This document shows positions 23,266 to 35,723 of a stretch of 64,000 nt of DNA, one piece after another (positions within the stretch are counted from its first letter, which is position 1; the number at the start of each line of letters is the position of its first letter). Below the pieces are notes generated by a model. It ran no database searches. It saw only the letters and a program-made list of their open reading frames with translations, and was not told the DNA's origin. Source of the stretch: Diadophis punctatus similis (Eukaryota; Chordata; Lepidosauria; Squamata; Dipsadidae); assembly GCA_023053685.1 (NCBI GenBank), contig JALIGW010000002.1:164803034-164867033 (forward strand), written 5' to 3'. The translations under genes were made by a program, and so were the position numbers.

Positions 23266-23979
23266 CAATAGGAGAGACAGCTCTGTAAGGATTAAGAAGC
23301 CAATGGTGATGCCTTTCAATGTGTTTGTTTTTCTTTCTATAATTTTTCTTTGTTTCTTTTTGGTCTAAAGTTAACTGCCCTGATTCGTAATTGTATCCAG
23401 GCTGGACAATCATATCAATTGATTGAAGAAATAAATATTTAGCAGTTTGAAGCACAGAAATAATATAAACATATAGTTTCATCATTTGGATAACTTAGAT
23501 AAAAAATAATTGCCTCTCTTTACTGCATAGAGGATTCAATTATGCCAATCTTCTCATCTGAAATATAAATTAAATGCCCAAAGAATACATCACTCTCAGC
23601 CAGGGCATATATTTATAAGTATGAAAAGCCTATGGGCACATCCTGTCTTAAAATAAAGCTATATTTATTACTACAGAATTCCTAAGAATATAAAATCCCC
23701 AGGTAAGTATTTGTGGCAGTGTCAGGAATATCTTCTCCATCTTAACTCTGCAGAATCGGTACTACATAAAAGCTGAAATATGGCCAGCTACACTTGATGC
23801 TTTTCTCACCCACTCACAGGGGAAAGAAGAGATCTGCTTATTAAAAGGTAAATCAGTATTGCAGTCAAGAGGAATAAGATTATTGAACCACAGATCAAGA
23901 AAAACAAATGGATAGGTGACAATAAGAACTGAATTAAAGTCCTTTGCTGTAGAGGAGATTTTAATTATGCCAGCAGAAG
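23266..23979. other. Unique AT-rich DNA
   Basis: Nothing recognised. Confidence 0.45.
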
Positions 23980-24110
23980 TTAACAGAATAGCAGAATAAC
24001 AAAGTTGGAAGGGACCTTGGAGGTCTTCTAGTCCAACCCTTTGCTCAAGCCTATACCTTTTCAGACAAATGACTGTCCAAGTGGCTTCTTAGAATTTAGA
24101 ATTTCCACTT
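23980..24110 (-). mobile_element. CR1 LINE 3'-end fragment
   Basis: 'cagaataacaaagttggaagggaccttggaggtcttctagtccaa' is, on the minus strand, the conserved CR1 3'UTR end with its ATTCT-type tail. Only the last ~130 bp are present, the typical 5'-truncated state. Confidence 0.75.
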
Positions 24111-26046
24111 AGTTCAAGAGGATCCTTAGAATTTCTTCATGTGTTGAAAACAATGGGATTCTTCATATATGTGCCAGACTAACAATCCCACCTTTCTTGC
24201 TTTTGTTCTAATAAAATAGGCTAGATTCATAAATCTTTTCCATGATAGGATTTGTAAGATTAGAAGGGCAACTGGATCATACCAATGTTGACATTGACAT
24301 TATTTCCATCCCATTCTGAGATGGAGGATGAAGAAACAAATTCACACATGGTTCCTTCCCCGCCCGCCCCTTGATGTTAGTGTTCTTCCAACTACTTGTC
24401 AATATTCTGGCTCAGTCTTTTGACCTTCAGTCAGGTTGGGTTTTTTTTATTCTCCTATTTTGTTTGCATTCCTCATATATAAGATGTCACATGCCTTCTT
24501 TGGTTTCCTAGCAGTACTTAACCATAATGCAATAAGCCCATCAGAATCCAGACTATGGACTGGAGAAGACTCACCTACAAGCATTCCAATTTGTCACATC
24601 TTCTTGGGAAGCTTTTCCACTCCTTCCCCCACACACATGCTCAGGAAGGAGAACTTTCCCACTTGCGTACAGAGTACCACCCAAAACAACAACTGTAAAT
24701 AATGCCATAACAGCCATGTTAGAATTAGTAAGTTTTCAGACATTTCCTCCATTAGGGCTTTGTTATTATTTTGATTTGATTTATATGATTTTTACCCCAT
24801 CTTTATTTTGGTTAATTCAAAAATAGAATGGTCCACAAGATTCAGCCAAAATCAATATTTTGGAAGTTAAACATACAATGGGCTTTTTTCCCCATTCCGT
24901 TCTGCTTTTGTTTGCTAGCCGTTACCTCATTTTTTTCATGCTCAAGTCTTCTTATCTGCCTCTTGGGCCTAATATTTCTCAACAGACCATTATACTATGA
25001 GCTTTGCTTTTTTTTTTTCTAATAATGAGGGCACTGGATAAGCCACGAAGGACAGTAGACTGAAAGTCACAGAGAAAAAGAAAGAGGAGTAATAAAGGCT
25101 GTTAGTTCAAGCTGAGTAAATTTTGGGGGTGTGCAAAATAGGGATCTCCAAACAGCCATTTTGAGTGTTGCAATTCATGAAATAAAACACATCCTTTGAG
25201 AGTTTTCTTCTGAGCCTCAGACAAAATTGGCTGTTTCAAGTGGCATTGACTTGACTGTCCCAATTGTTCCAACACTGTAGATGGACTATCATTTGGTGAT
25301 TTAAACAAACAATGTTTAAACCAGCTGCTACTTGTTTAAATTGGGCAGGGTGATATGACAGTGGAGTTTTCAAAGAGGAAAAAAAGTAATTAAGCCCATT
25401 GAAAACACAAGAAGATAATTGTATATCGCTGCTTCGCTGCCAATCTTCTTGGTAAATTTCTGCTTATAAGAAAACAAAACATTTTATTACAGTATGAGGA
25501 AGTTCTGACTATATGGGGAAGTTTCAGTTCCATGAATGTTGTGCTCTGCCTCATTTTTCAGGAAAGTAATCTAGACTTAGATATAAATAAATCAAATCTA
25601 AATAATAATAAAGTCTGCATTCCCTAGTTTTCTTCATGTTCATATGTTGCTCATTGCTCATGCTGCTGATGTTATATAAACAAATTATAATACTACCATG
25701 TAGACTTGATTAATGTGTTGCACTTTGATGTGCACCAGTGACTTCTGCTTTTGCTGAATATATGCTTTGAAGGGAGGCTGCAGAGAAAGAGCAGAGCTTA
25801 GGGAAAAAAACTGATCCAAAAGATTTTTTTTAATCAAAATATTCAAAAAATCTGGCAGAAGGAAGGTACTAACTGACAGAAATGTTAAACAATTCAGGTG
25901 CTCTCTTTGTCTTGATATCTGTTAGCTGAACCAAGTGGGAAAGACTTTTAAAGCACTTGAAATACTTCTGTTCTTTACGGTAGAGGGATCTAATCTAACC
26001 AGATTTTTCAGTTGCTGAGAGAAGAGAGTGAAGTTTCCATTATTTT
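24111..26046. other. Unique DNA, no gene recognised
   Basis: Short frames such as 24436-24702 lack recognisable domains. No repeat family is apparent. Confidence 0.45.
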
Positions 26047-26054
26047 CTATGGAG

Positions 26055-26134
26055 CAGGGGTCTCCAACCTTAGCAACTTTAAGACTTGTGGACTTCAACT
26101 CCCAGAGTTCCTCAGCCAAGGTTGGAGACCCCTG
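26055..26134. mobile_element. 80-bp palindromic hAT MITE with exact 8-bp TSD
   Basis: Termini 'caggggtctccaacctt' and 'aaggttggagacccctg' are perfectly inverted. The flanking duplication 'ctatggag' is exact (26047-26054 and 26135-26142). It shares 'cttcaactcccagag' with the elements at 255, 54017 and 62526. Confidence 0.88.
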
Positions 26135-26142
26135 CTATGGAG

Positions 26143-29100
26143 CATATATTAAAACCCATGCCCTTAGCCAATGTATCCAAAATGTGGGCTCTAGGTAGCA
26201 TTCAAAATAGAGTAATAGTCCCTTTTTTTTCTGAGAGTCACATGTTCCAATGAGATAAGCTAATTTGAAATACTTTGGCAAAGTGTTTCAAGTAGAATGT
26301 TTTGTTCCAACTTCAGAAGAAAACACATTTTCTACTTGATGAATACTACTATCAGCCAAAAGTCATGCATTTTTTCAAAAAAAAAGGATAATCACCCTTT
26401 GAAAGTGGCAAAGAACATGCCCTTACAAGTTTGTTCTGACTGTCAAAATGCCTTGAGAAGCGTTGGCTTCTTCAGTGCTCCTACTTCCTTGTTTCATACT
26501 CAGTACTGAGCAGTCTAAAGATCCAAAATGTTTGCTTCCATGCAATCCAGAATGCACTCTTAATATCTTCATAACTATGCATCAAATGTTGGATACTAGG
26601 AAGCAGCTTTATTATCATCATATAGCCTAATATGATGACCATATTGAGAGGAGAAACAAGAGTATTTTCAAACACAACACACAAAACTGTCTATTCTTTG
26701 TCTATCAAAAACTCCCCAGAGCCAGTCTTGCTCTTGCTTTCTCATAATAAATACCATACAAGGTATAAATTCATTCACTCTCAATGTGCTGAGATAATGA
26801 GTTATTGTGAGCTATTTTTCTACTACTTCCCACTCTTGTTTGTAACTGTATTGTGCCCAAGTAGAACTCATCGAAATGACACGACATAAATGGGAGCTTT
26901 TAAAATATTACTTTCTACAAACATTCTTGAAAGGGCTTCCCTTTGCAGCTACAAGTTATTGATTGAAGCAAATTTCATAAATCTCAACAGAGTTAGTTTC
27001 CAGCAACATCCCTTGCAATCTTGGGTATTTTAGAGTCAGCAAATGTGCCCTGAAGTCTGCAAAGGCTTTTAAATTGAAAACCAAGAGTGAAGATGGCAGA
27101 ATCAAAATCTATTCTTTCGGGTGTTGTGTCGTTCAATCATATGCAACTCAGCTCAGAAGAAATGTCCAGCAAAGAATGTGTTAAGATTTGCAACCACAGC
27201 ATGGTTCTCTCTTCTTGCGCTACCTGCTGTATATGCTATTTCCAGTTCTTCATTTCTTGCTATATAAAGCAGTGGCCTCTGCATTGAGTGGGTGGTCAAA
27301 AAAGACAAAATGGCAGCTACAGTGCAGACATGCGATCAAAACCTTGTCCCTTTTCTACATTTGCCACACATGCAATGCACGTTTTCAAAGGGCAAAGCTT
27401 CAACCATGCAGTTGCAGCTGCTGCCGTGACTGTTTTTGTCCTAACTTCTCCCCATGCAGATGCCTCTGATATAAAGTTTCGTTATTTGCCTTTATCCCAG
27501 GCTTTAAATTTCAATGTTATTTATTTATTTTTAATCCAGGGCTAATTCAGTGAGGCTGCAAGCCTGAGGAAATGAAGAGGACACGAGAGAGGCTATAAGG
27601 CCACTTTCCTCTAGTTTATTTCAGATCAATCTCCTATTCTTTACCTGGTTTCTCCCTGACATTTCGAAGCATCATTTCAAAGCATAATTATCTGTAGGAA
27701 TATAAGCTTGTAAATCCTTTGAAAGGAGGTCTGAAGAGTCATTTTCAGAATCATTTATCTCAGGGCTTGGAACAGTTCTCATGGATTGCTGACACAGATC
27801 CAATACAATCAAAAGTACTAGGATTTGTGTGCTTTAAAGTTTTTGAGTGATCTCATTTTACGCCCTCTTCTTCAGCGTAGGAGCCCTGGGTGGTGGACAG
27901 CAGCATCTATAGGAGTGGATGGGGGGAACTGACCCAGTCAACATTATGGTAGATGTGTTGCATACATGTTAAAAAGGCACTGAGCCCGCCAGAACTTACA
28001 TTTGCCTAAGGAAACATACAAAAAGTACTGAACCTGATATTTGAATGCTGATTCTGCTAGGCTTTGATACTCCTCCATAAGATACATTTCACAGACAATT
28101 TTTATCCTAGTAATGGGAAAGAAAAAATACTGAAATAACTAAAAACGATCTTAGTAGAAAACACAGTCTGGATTTCCAGCTTCCAGTCTAAAGTAAAGAA
28201 TGGTAAGTCTAAAAGAAATTTTAAAAAACTATTGTTCTTTAAAAATATCTATTCCCTCACTCTGCAAATTAAATTGTAAAGTGTTCCAGTTTAGGCTGGC
28301 CACAGGCTTTTCAGGCAGTGTGTAGTAGCTGTCATTTTCTGTATCATTGTTGACAAAAGATATGTCTTGTATACTTTCTTTTTGGTTGTCCAAATATGGG
28401 AGAATTGCCTCTCTGAGTATTTTCCTGAGAAAAACTCAATGCATTTAGACAACTCTAATGACAGATTGCAATCCAACAAGAGATGAAATGTGCAGTTCCC
28501 ATGACCACAGTCAGAAGAATCTGATGCCCTTCCCCTGCTTTAAAAATTGTATGCAAAGCTTTTGTGGGATAAGATCAAAAGGGTAGTTTTGAGAAACATC
28601 CATGCTTTGGAGGGGGGGGGGTTATAAAAACATATGGGATTCTCACAGTATAATTTCAAATATCCAGGAGCTCACTGTCAAAGATAGTGGTTTTAGATTT
28701 TCTGATTTTAAAACGTGTCATTGGATTTACCTGTAAACCACAATCAGGTATTAGAATGGAAATAATATTGAATATGTACCATTGTGAACTCAGTATGAAA
28801 ATCAATATTTAGTGCTCTTGAAATCTTGGAAAGTGCAGGGCATTAATTATAGTAACAATTGGGCTACTTTTCTAGCATTCGGAGCAGTTAGATGTATTGG
28901 GTGGAAAATTTAAATTTGAGTTTTCTTCTCATGATAAACTGACACATTGGACTAATTCTTACTTGAAAATAGCTGGTAATATATTTTTCTGGAAACAGAA
29001 ATCATTAGCCTCAAATAGTGATGCAATTTTTCACCACTCTAAACAAAGGAATTTGTTTAGAAATTAGTTTGTCTAGAAAGTTTGGATAGCAAAACATAGA

Positions 29101-29430
29101 ATTAAAAACTATTTACATTGTTTGTTTTTGTTACTCTAGTAGCCTCAGAAACAACAGAGGCTTGAAAATTGGTGGAGATAGCCTATATGGAAACTATTAT
29201 TAGGTCACATGTTATTCCTTCAAATTTGGATTGTGCATGAATGTGGATGATTATGATTCATCTCTAGCATATAAATTGTGCCAAATCAGATAAGTTATTT
29301 CAGGTTATTATATTCATCAGCTTGGCTTGCTTCAGAGTTACTAACAAAAAGTTCTGCAATTTGCTTTTGTCTCTCGAAAGCAGCAAGGTCCAGCCGAGTT
29401 TTAAGAAAACTCTGAAATCCTACTATTATA
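26143..29430. other. Unique DNA, no gene recognised
   Basis: More than 3 kb without recognised repeats. Frames at 27087-27545 overlap on one strand without domains. The part near 27540-27780 has balanced composition and could be a conserved noncoding block, but this cannot be tested here. A G run lies at 28612-28620. Confidence 0.4.
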
Positions 29431-30304
29431 AATGGAAGAGGTTGAGAGGGGGCGTGGCCAACCTCCCAGCGCTACGGGTGTCTCCTGCGTTCCGCGGGAA
29501 ACCCCGAATACCAGCTGTTTGGAGACCTGAAACTGGATTGGAACTAGGTCAGATATGCCCTGGAGGGGCATTGAAGATTAGAGGCACCAGTCTGTGGTCT
29601 GGGGGGGGGGCTTGCAAACCCCCCAGGGAGCCAGCACCAGCCTCTCAGCCAGCAGCTGTGGAAGACAACTCTGTTGCCATTAGCTGGGGTGGTCACGATC
29701 GGAATGATTGAAATGGAGAGATCGTGGATTGCCTGGGTGATAAGATCTAAGCATTTGTGCTGGAGAGAGATGAAGAAGTGCTGAAGCTGGGTGAGTGTCT
29801 GGCTGATTTAATGACAAAAAAAGAAATTCAAAATTCAAAAGGAGACAAAAGTGACTTTAAAATGGATTGAGCGGCTATCTAGCAATTGGAAATACCATAG
29901 AGAGAATTAAAGGAACAAGTTTAAAAGCCCAGATTTGAGGATGTCTTTATGATTGGACTTGGTGGAAGTAAAAGAGACTGAAAAAGAACAAAGAATTTGA
30001 AGAAAAGAGAAATAAGTGCTAAGTGGATTTAAAATACTTTGGAAACTTTTGTAAAAGAGTTGTTCTTGTTATATTGAGAAACCAGTAACGCCATCTGCTG
30101 GATAAAAGAAAATATTGCAACAGATTGTGGAAAGCTAGAATTTGCTGACAGCTGGAGACTGACCTTGCTTATAAGAAGATAACAGGAGCTTGAATGGAGT
30201 TGAAAGCAGTGTGTATTGTGCTGTTGGGTTTGATGGTGTACTGTTTTGGTGATAGAATATAAGAGGATTTTGAATTGGATTGGACTGAAATACAAAGAGA
30301 TTAT

Positions 30305-30688
30305 ATGGATTTAAGCTGCAAGTTAAAAAAATCTGTGAACTTTGTGAATTGTGAACTTGACAAGATGGAGGTGTGTATCTATGAAGAATTGATGGGGATG
30401 TTAAAATATATCCATGAAGACATAAAAACTTACCTTTTGGAAATCAGAGGTGGAAAGAAAATAGAAATGAAGCTGGATCATAAAGAACACCTAGAATTTA
30501 CAATGGTGGAAAAGGAGAATGAAGAAAATGAAGAACAAGGAGATTACACAGATAAAAAAGGGACTGAGAATAAAAAACAGATTAATGATTTCACTGGGAC
30601 TTACAATGATAAGAAAAGAGTAAAAGGGGAGCATTGGTATCAGAAGAAACAATTAAAAATAAGGGGAGTAATAGGGAGAAGAGATTAG
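30305..30688 (+). pseudogene. ORF1-like frame of the L1-like element
   Basis: A 127-codon frame from the first in-frame ATG (30305) to TAG at 30686-30688. The same frame is open upstream to about 30275 without an ATG. The product is highly charged, starting MDLSCKLKK, with a Lys/Glu-rich C-terminal half (ENEENEEQGDYTDKKG) and predicted helical character. This fits the N-terminal region of an L1-type ORF1 RNA-binding protein. It is much shorter than a usual ORF1 (over 300 residues) and lacks a recognisable RRM or C-terminal domain. Sequence after the stop remains A/G-rich, as if the frame once continued. Alternative: a chance frame in purine-rich DNA. Confidence 0.4.
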
Positions 30689-31748
30689 GAGGAATTAATA
30701 ACAGACTTACACAAATAATAGACTTAAAAGGAAGGAAAGGAATTCGGGGGGGAAAGAAGTTATTGGCATAAAAATAAAAGAAAGAAAAAGAAAAAGTTAA
30801 GAGAAGATGTTGGAAGAGAAAAAACTACAAGAAGTGGAACTTTCGAGAGATCAAAAGAGAATGGATGAAAAGGGGAAGGTTAATAGAAAAGAATTTTTTT
30901 TTTAGAATTATTATTTTACATTTAATTGTGTCAATATTATTAGTTATGTATAAGGATGTATAATTAATCAGCATAATTATCTTGTTAAAAGGTTTTTTAT
31001 ATAAGTTAATAATTTTATATTAGATTGGTACATGATGGTTTGAATTAAATTTTGATGATGAAAGGGAAAAAAGAATAAAGAAAAGAAGGGAAATAAATTA
31101 AACTATAGTAGATCAATTGTTGGAAGGTTATAAAATTTGAATAATTACTACTTTTCTCTATAAGATTTATTTTTATAAAAGATTTGTATAATGTATAAAA
31201 TTGATTTAATGTTGAAAAGGATTTAGATAATTACTGAAACTGTTGGAATATTATAAGAGTTGTATAATAATTATTTTAAAGGTCCTTATACAAGATCATA
31301 TACTTTATAAATTGGATTTTTTGTTGTAGAGACTTTAGATAGGGTTCTTTTTTCTTTATTATTGTATATTGGGAAGTTAGTAATGTTATTAACCAATGGA
31401 TGGAAATGTAGTGATGAGATTAGAATTTGTTTAAATATGGAAAATGAGTTAAAATAAAAAATTGAATAATAAAGTTGTAAGGGAGATACGACATGGGGAA
31501 AAAAGATCAGAAATTTAGGGCATTTAGAAATGAGAAAAAAATAGAAAAAAATGATGAGTAAAGATATAAATTGAGGTGAGGGAGGAGCATGGCCTAAAAT
31601 GAAGAGGTACAAGAGATAATGAGAATGTCTGGTAGATAAGCTATAGCGACTAATTTGAAAGAAAATTGAAAATTAAAGGTGGTAGACTCAGGTGACAAAA
31701 ATAGGAGTAAGGAGGCAGCATTTGATTAACAGTAGATATACCTAGAAG

Positions 31749-31893
<145 letters not shown>

Positions 31894-32025
31894 ATAAGGG
31901 ATAGTATTTTGGACAGAAATGTATAAGTATGTATGTTTTGATATTATGGTATATGTATGAATGTCTACGTAAAGATGGTGAAAAAATAAAAAAAATATTT
32001 TTTAAAAAAATGGGAGAGGTTTGAG

Positions 32026-33440
32026 CAGAATCAGTAAAATGGATCACACAACCCAGAACTACAAATGAAGGAATAAAGCTGTGAAATCCAAAAGGCACTC
32101 ATTATTGCACCTGAATCTGCGCTATTACAAAGGCAATATGAATCATTTTCATTGCTTTGAAAGAGGAGTTGTATGTAAAATGGTGTCTGCCTTCTAAGTT
32201 ATAACCGCTGAGAAATATTGACTTCCAACAGCAGGTACAAAATTGTTTTTAATAGGCAGCACACTGAGTCGTTTATTTCTTGAAGGACTAGTAACATTTC
32301 AATTGTACTATTCCTACTGAGAGTTATCTTTCAATACAGTAATACAGTTCAGTACAAAGTGAACATTTAGGTGACATATTTTCCAAAAGGTGCCTTTGAT
32401 TATTCAATCAGGCATTATATTTTTTTTCAGAAGTTGCACTCATACTAAATTTTTGAATTAAATTCTCTCTTCGATTTGAATCTTAACTTTCTCAGTACCA
32501 ATTATTCTGCCTAGTAGACTGCTGAGGATAATTAATCCTGATTAAATAGACCTTGATATCCTTTATTTGCTTTGGTTTAGAGACAGTAGAATCAAAGTCT
32601 GATAAATGGATGAATTTTTGTATATAAAAGGAGTTTTTTTGCATGCTTGAAGTCGTACAGAAAGATCAGTGTTTATTCATGTGAAATAAATATATCTGAG
32701 ACTTCATATTGGCTTTTAAAATGTTAAAATTCAATTATTCTCTGTCCTATTTGGTCTTCCACCCAGCGTTGAGCTATCAGTTCTAATTTATATGATCTGT
32801 TAGCCAATAAAATGGGGATCATATAAACCAACTCATACAAACCAAACCTCATATAAAAAGTGGTGGTCAAAAGGTGAAGAATAAAATGGTGTTTAAGACA
32901 AGTTTCCCTTGTATATATTTTTAAAACCCTTTAATTCTATCAAGAGAGAGAGGGAGACTCTAGAGGCACAGATAATTATCTCAGTTACTTGCTTCTACAA
33001 TTGATCTGCATTCTTCTCAGAAAAGACACATTGCAGATTTCTTCCATTGCCCAGGAAGCATGGACCGCTTCAATTCACAAGGTTTAATGGGTGCTGCCAG
33101 GACTTTCATCCTTTGGTACTTGGCTTTTATGCCACTTCTCAAAAAGATGATAAGAAAAGGAAGAGAGAAGGCTAGCAGCTGTTCCGCTTGGGACGGAGAC
33201 TTCTTTCAACCACAGATAAATGGAAGCTTAATGAAAATAAATGGTTCCATGCTAGGCATGTAGTAACATATATCCAGATAGGACAAGCAGCTTTAAGCTT
33301 GGCTGTCACCGTATCTGAACAGAAAGTGCTCAAAGAGTGACATACCTTAAGCATTGCCCATTGCTTATGCCTCCAAATCAGCAGAATAATAAAACAGTAA
33401 AGCAAGAGAAGAAAACCTACTGCTATCTATCCTCATTTAA
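32026..33440. other. Unique AT-rich DNA
   Basis: No gene or recognised repeat. The frames at 33060-33405 lie on opposite strands and lack domains. Confidence 0.45.
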
Positions 33441-33905
33441 TTCATTGGAAAGGTTCTAGACTTCTTCCCAGCTAAAAGGATGTTTTAGCATTGTGTACTA
33501 AATTTACATTTCACAGCCCTTCTCCTCTCGCTCCCTGGCAAATACGTTTGAAAGGATTAATTCTCCGCAGTAATGCCTGTTTTGATTAAAAAATAAATTG
33601 CCGCCCAGGAGCAGTGCCTATAAACTGAGTTGCACTCACAGGAGTAAAAGGCAGAAAGCTTCATTGCCATAAAGAGTTGTGCACTTTGAGCAGATGGACA
33701 CACTGCTCATGGCCGGGCAGCTGACAGCCACTTTCATTTGTTGCTGCAGATGCAATTGGGTTAACCGGCAGAGCCTCCTTGGTACATAATTCCTCACTTA
33801 CAAAGATCTGTGGCAATGAGGAACGCTTTATGTACTGAATCAGCAAAACAGTGTCACCATTTTTATTTATCAAGAGGAGAATTCTGAATTAATCAATATC
33901 TTCAT
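33441..33905. other. Candidate conserved noncoding block
   Basis: Non-repetitive, balanced sequence with homeodomain-type motifs ('aaggattaattctc', 'ttttgattaaaaaataaatt', 'ctgaattaatcaa') and E-box-like 'cagctg'. It lacks signs of decay such as simple repeats. Conservation is inferred from appearance only; a small minus-strand frame across it has no known domain. Confidence 0.25.
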
Positions 33906-34077
33906 TGGTTCCATAGAAGCAGTAGAAGAGTACCTGTGTGGTTGCTTTCTCTTCCTTGGGAAAATTTGTTTTTATAGTTGCCCACATTTTTGCTTCAGTT
34001 CCACAAGCCTTCGGATATTCGTCTAGATGTGAACAAATTTAAGAAGATAAAATACAGATCAAGCAGATATACAAATA
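33906..34077. other. Unique DNA
   Basis: Nothing recognised. Confidence 0.4.
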
Positions 34078-34445
34078 CAAGTAGTCTTTGACTTATAACT
34101 AGTTGCTTAGCGAGTAGTGATTTGAAGTTGCAACAAACTCTCCCAAAAAGCTACTCACCACCCGATTTTGAAGTTCTGACATCGCCCCCCCCACACACAC
34201 ACACCATGGTCATGTGATTGCATTTAGGATGGCTGGCAACCAGCCTGTGTTTACACCTATTTGCAACCCACTACAATCGTGTGACCACAATTTATAATGA
34301 TTTTGCTGCAAACTAGCACTTACTTCCAGTTTGGGGCAAAAAAAAAAACAACCATCCCATATCAAACCATAGATTCACTTAATGACTATGGCATTTGCTT
34401 AAAGATTGCCATAAACAAAGATTGTAAAATTAGATCTGGTCATGT
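34078..34445. mobile_element. Dispersed TIR element, diverged copy
   Basis: The start 'caagtagtctttgacttata' and internal 'catggtcatgtgattgcattt' and 'gattcacttaatgac' identify the 'gtagtcctcgactta' family. The right end is eroded. Confidence 0.55.
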
Positions 34446-34549
34446 GGTGACCTACTTTATGTTCATCATGATTTACAACTATATTTGTCCACCCCACCAT
34501 GATTAAAGTTTCACAAGAATTTGACCATTTTCTGCCTTTGGTTTCCTTC

Positions 34550-34805
34550 ATAGATGTAGGAGATGACTAGGATGAGCCTGAGGGAGGAGTCAAATGCGTC
34601 ATAATTAACAAGTCCCTATGCACCCACAAGAAATCTAAGTCCAGCCCACATTGAAAGTCTCTCTTATCTCCCACTCATATCCTTTAACAGTGAGTTGACC
34701 AGATTCTTGTACAGAGCTTAAGCTTGCAATAAATCTTTATAATTCATGTGAACTGCTTGAATCTTCTGTTTTCCTCAGTGCTTGATATTAGGTTCTAAGA
34801 AGAGA
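34550..34805 (+). repeat. LTR-like repeat with polyadenylation signal
   Basis: 'tgtaggagatgactaggatgagcc' through 'aagcttgcaataaatctttata' and 'gaactgcttgaatcttctg' aligns along its length, on the opposite strand, with 58725-58965. The AATAAA about 50 bp before the apparent end and absence of coding sequence fit a solo LTR of an endogenous LTR retroelement. No TG...CA termini or target duplication could be fixed. Confidence 0.5.
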
Positions 34806-34869
34806 ATATCTCATAACTGTGTGTTGTATCAAAATGTCAGATTAACAAACCAAGGTCAGTAGCTTTACT

Positions 34870-35230
34870 GGTAGTCCTCACTTAATGATTGATAATTTTA
34901 TGATCATTTGAAGTTATGATATCCATGGAACAGGTACTTTATACTCTCTGCCTTCGTGAATGCTCATGCCACCACCACCCCACCTGCAATCACATAACTG
35001 CATGTCAGATGGATCAGCTTTATGGTCAGTTATGGCATTCCATGGTCACACTCACATGATTGTGAGTCATGATATTTTTGCCAGTTTCTGACAAAAAAAA
35101 ACACCCATTCACTTAACAACCACAGCATTCGCTTAATGACTGCTGTATTTTGCTTAACGACTGCCATGAAAAAGGTTGGAATAGTACTTCCGGTAACATG
35201 AGTTCCTCAACTTACAACCACAATGAGTTA
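34870..35230. mobile_element. Dispersed TIR element, diverged copy
   Basis: Left 'ctggtagtcctcacttaatg' and right 'cctcaacttacaaccacaatg' carry degraded family TIR motifs. Internal 'cattcacttaacaaccacag' is shared. Confidence 0.55.
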
Positions 35231-35493
35231 GGACTGCAATTCTGGGATCAGGGACCTGTAGTGGAAACTACTGCAGAGTGAACAAATAATTTTGCTATAG
35301 AGTGTCTTAGAAAATTGCCCTGTAAAATATTTCAGGAAATTTAAAGACTATTTCATAGGAGTGACTAGCATACCTATAAAGAATGTGCAATTTACGTATG
35401 TCTAAATACAAATACATACACACATACATGCAGAAGTCAAGCTAAATTTACATATGTATATTTGGTTTCATGTATATTATATATTGTATATAT
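35231..35493. other. Unique AT-rich DNA
   Basis: Nothing recognised except a short TA-rich run near 35455-35495. Confidence 0.4.
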
Positions 35494-35723
35494 AAATAGC
35501 AATAGCACTTAGATTTATATACCACTTCAAAGTACTTTACAATCCTCTCTAAGTGGTTTTACAGAGTCAGCCTATTGCCCCCAACAATCTGGGTCCTCAT
35601 TTTACCGACCTTGGAAGGATGGAAGGCTGAGTCAACCTTGAGCCAGTGAGACTGCTGGCAGCTAGCAGTCAGGAGAAGTAGCCTCCAGTTCTGCATTCTA
35701 ACCACTGTGCCACCACGACTCAC
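35494..35723 (-). mobile_element. tRNA-derived squamate SINE, full length
   Basis: On the minus strand it runs from head 'gtcgtggtggcacagtggtt' to tail 'taagtgctattgctattta'. The body includes the complement of 'aggacccagattgttggggg'. Confidence 0.83.

Noticed and set aside
29322..29711. 129-codon frame at the left edge of the L1-like element
   Set aside because: It crosses the target-duplication boundary and enters the GC-rich 5'UTR-like part. No domain; chance frame.
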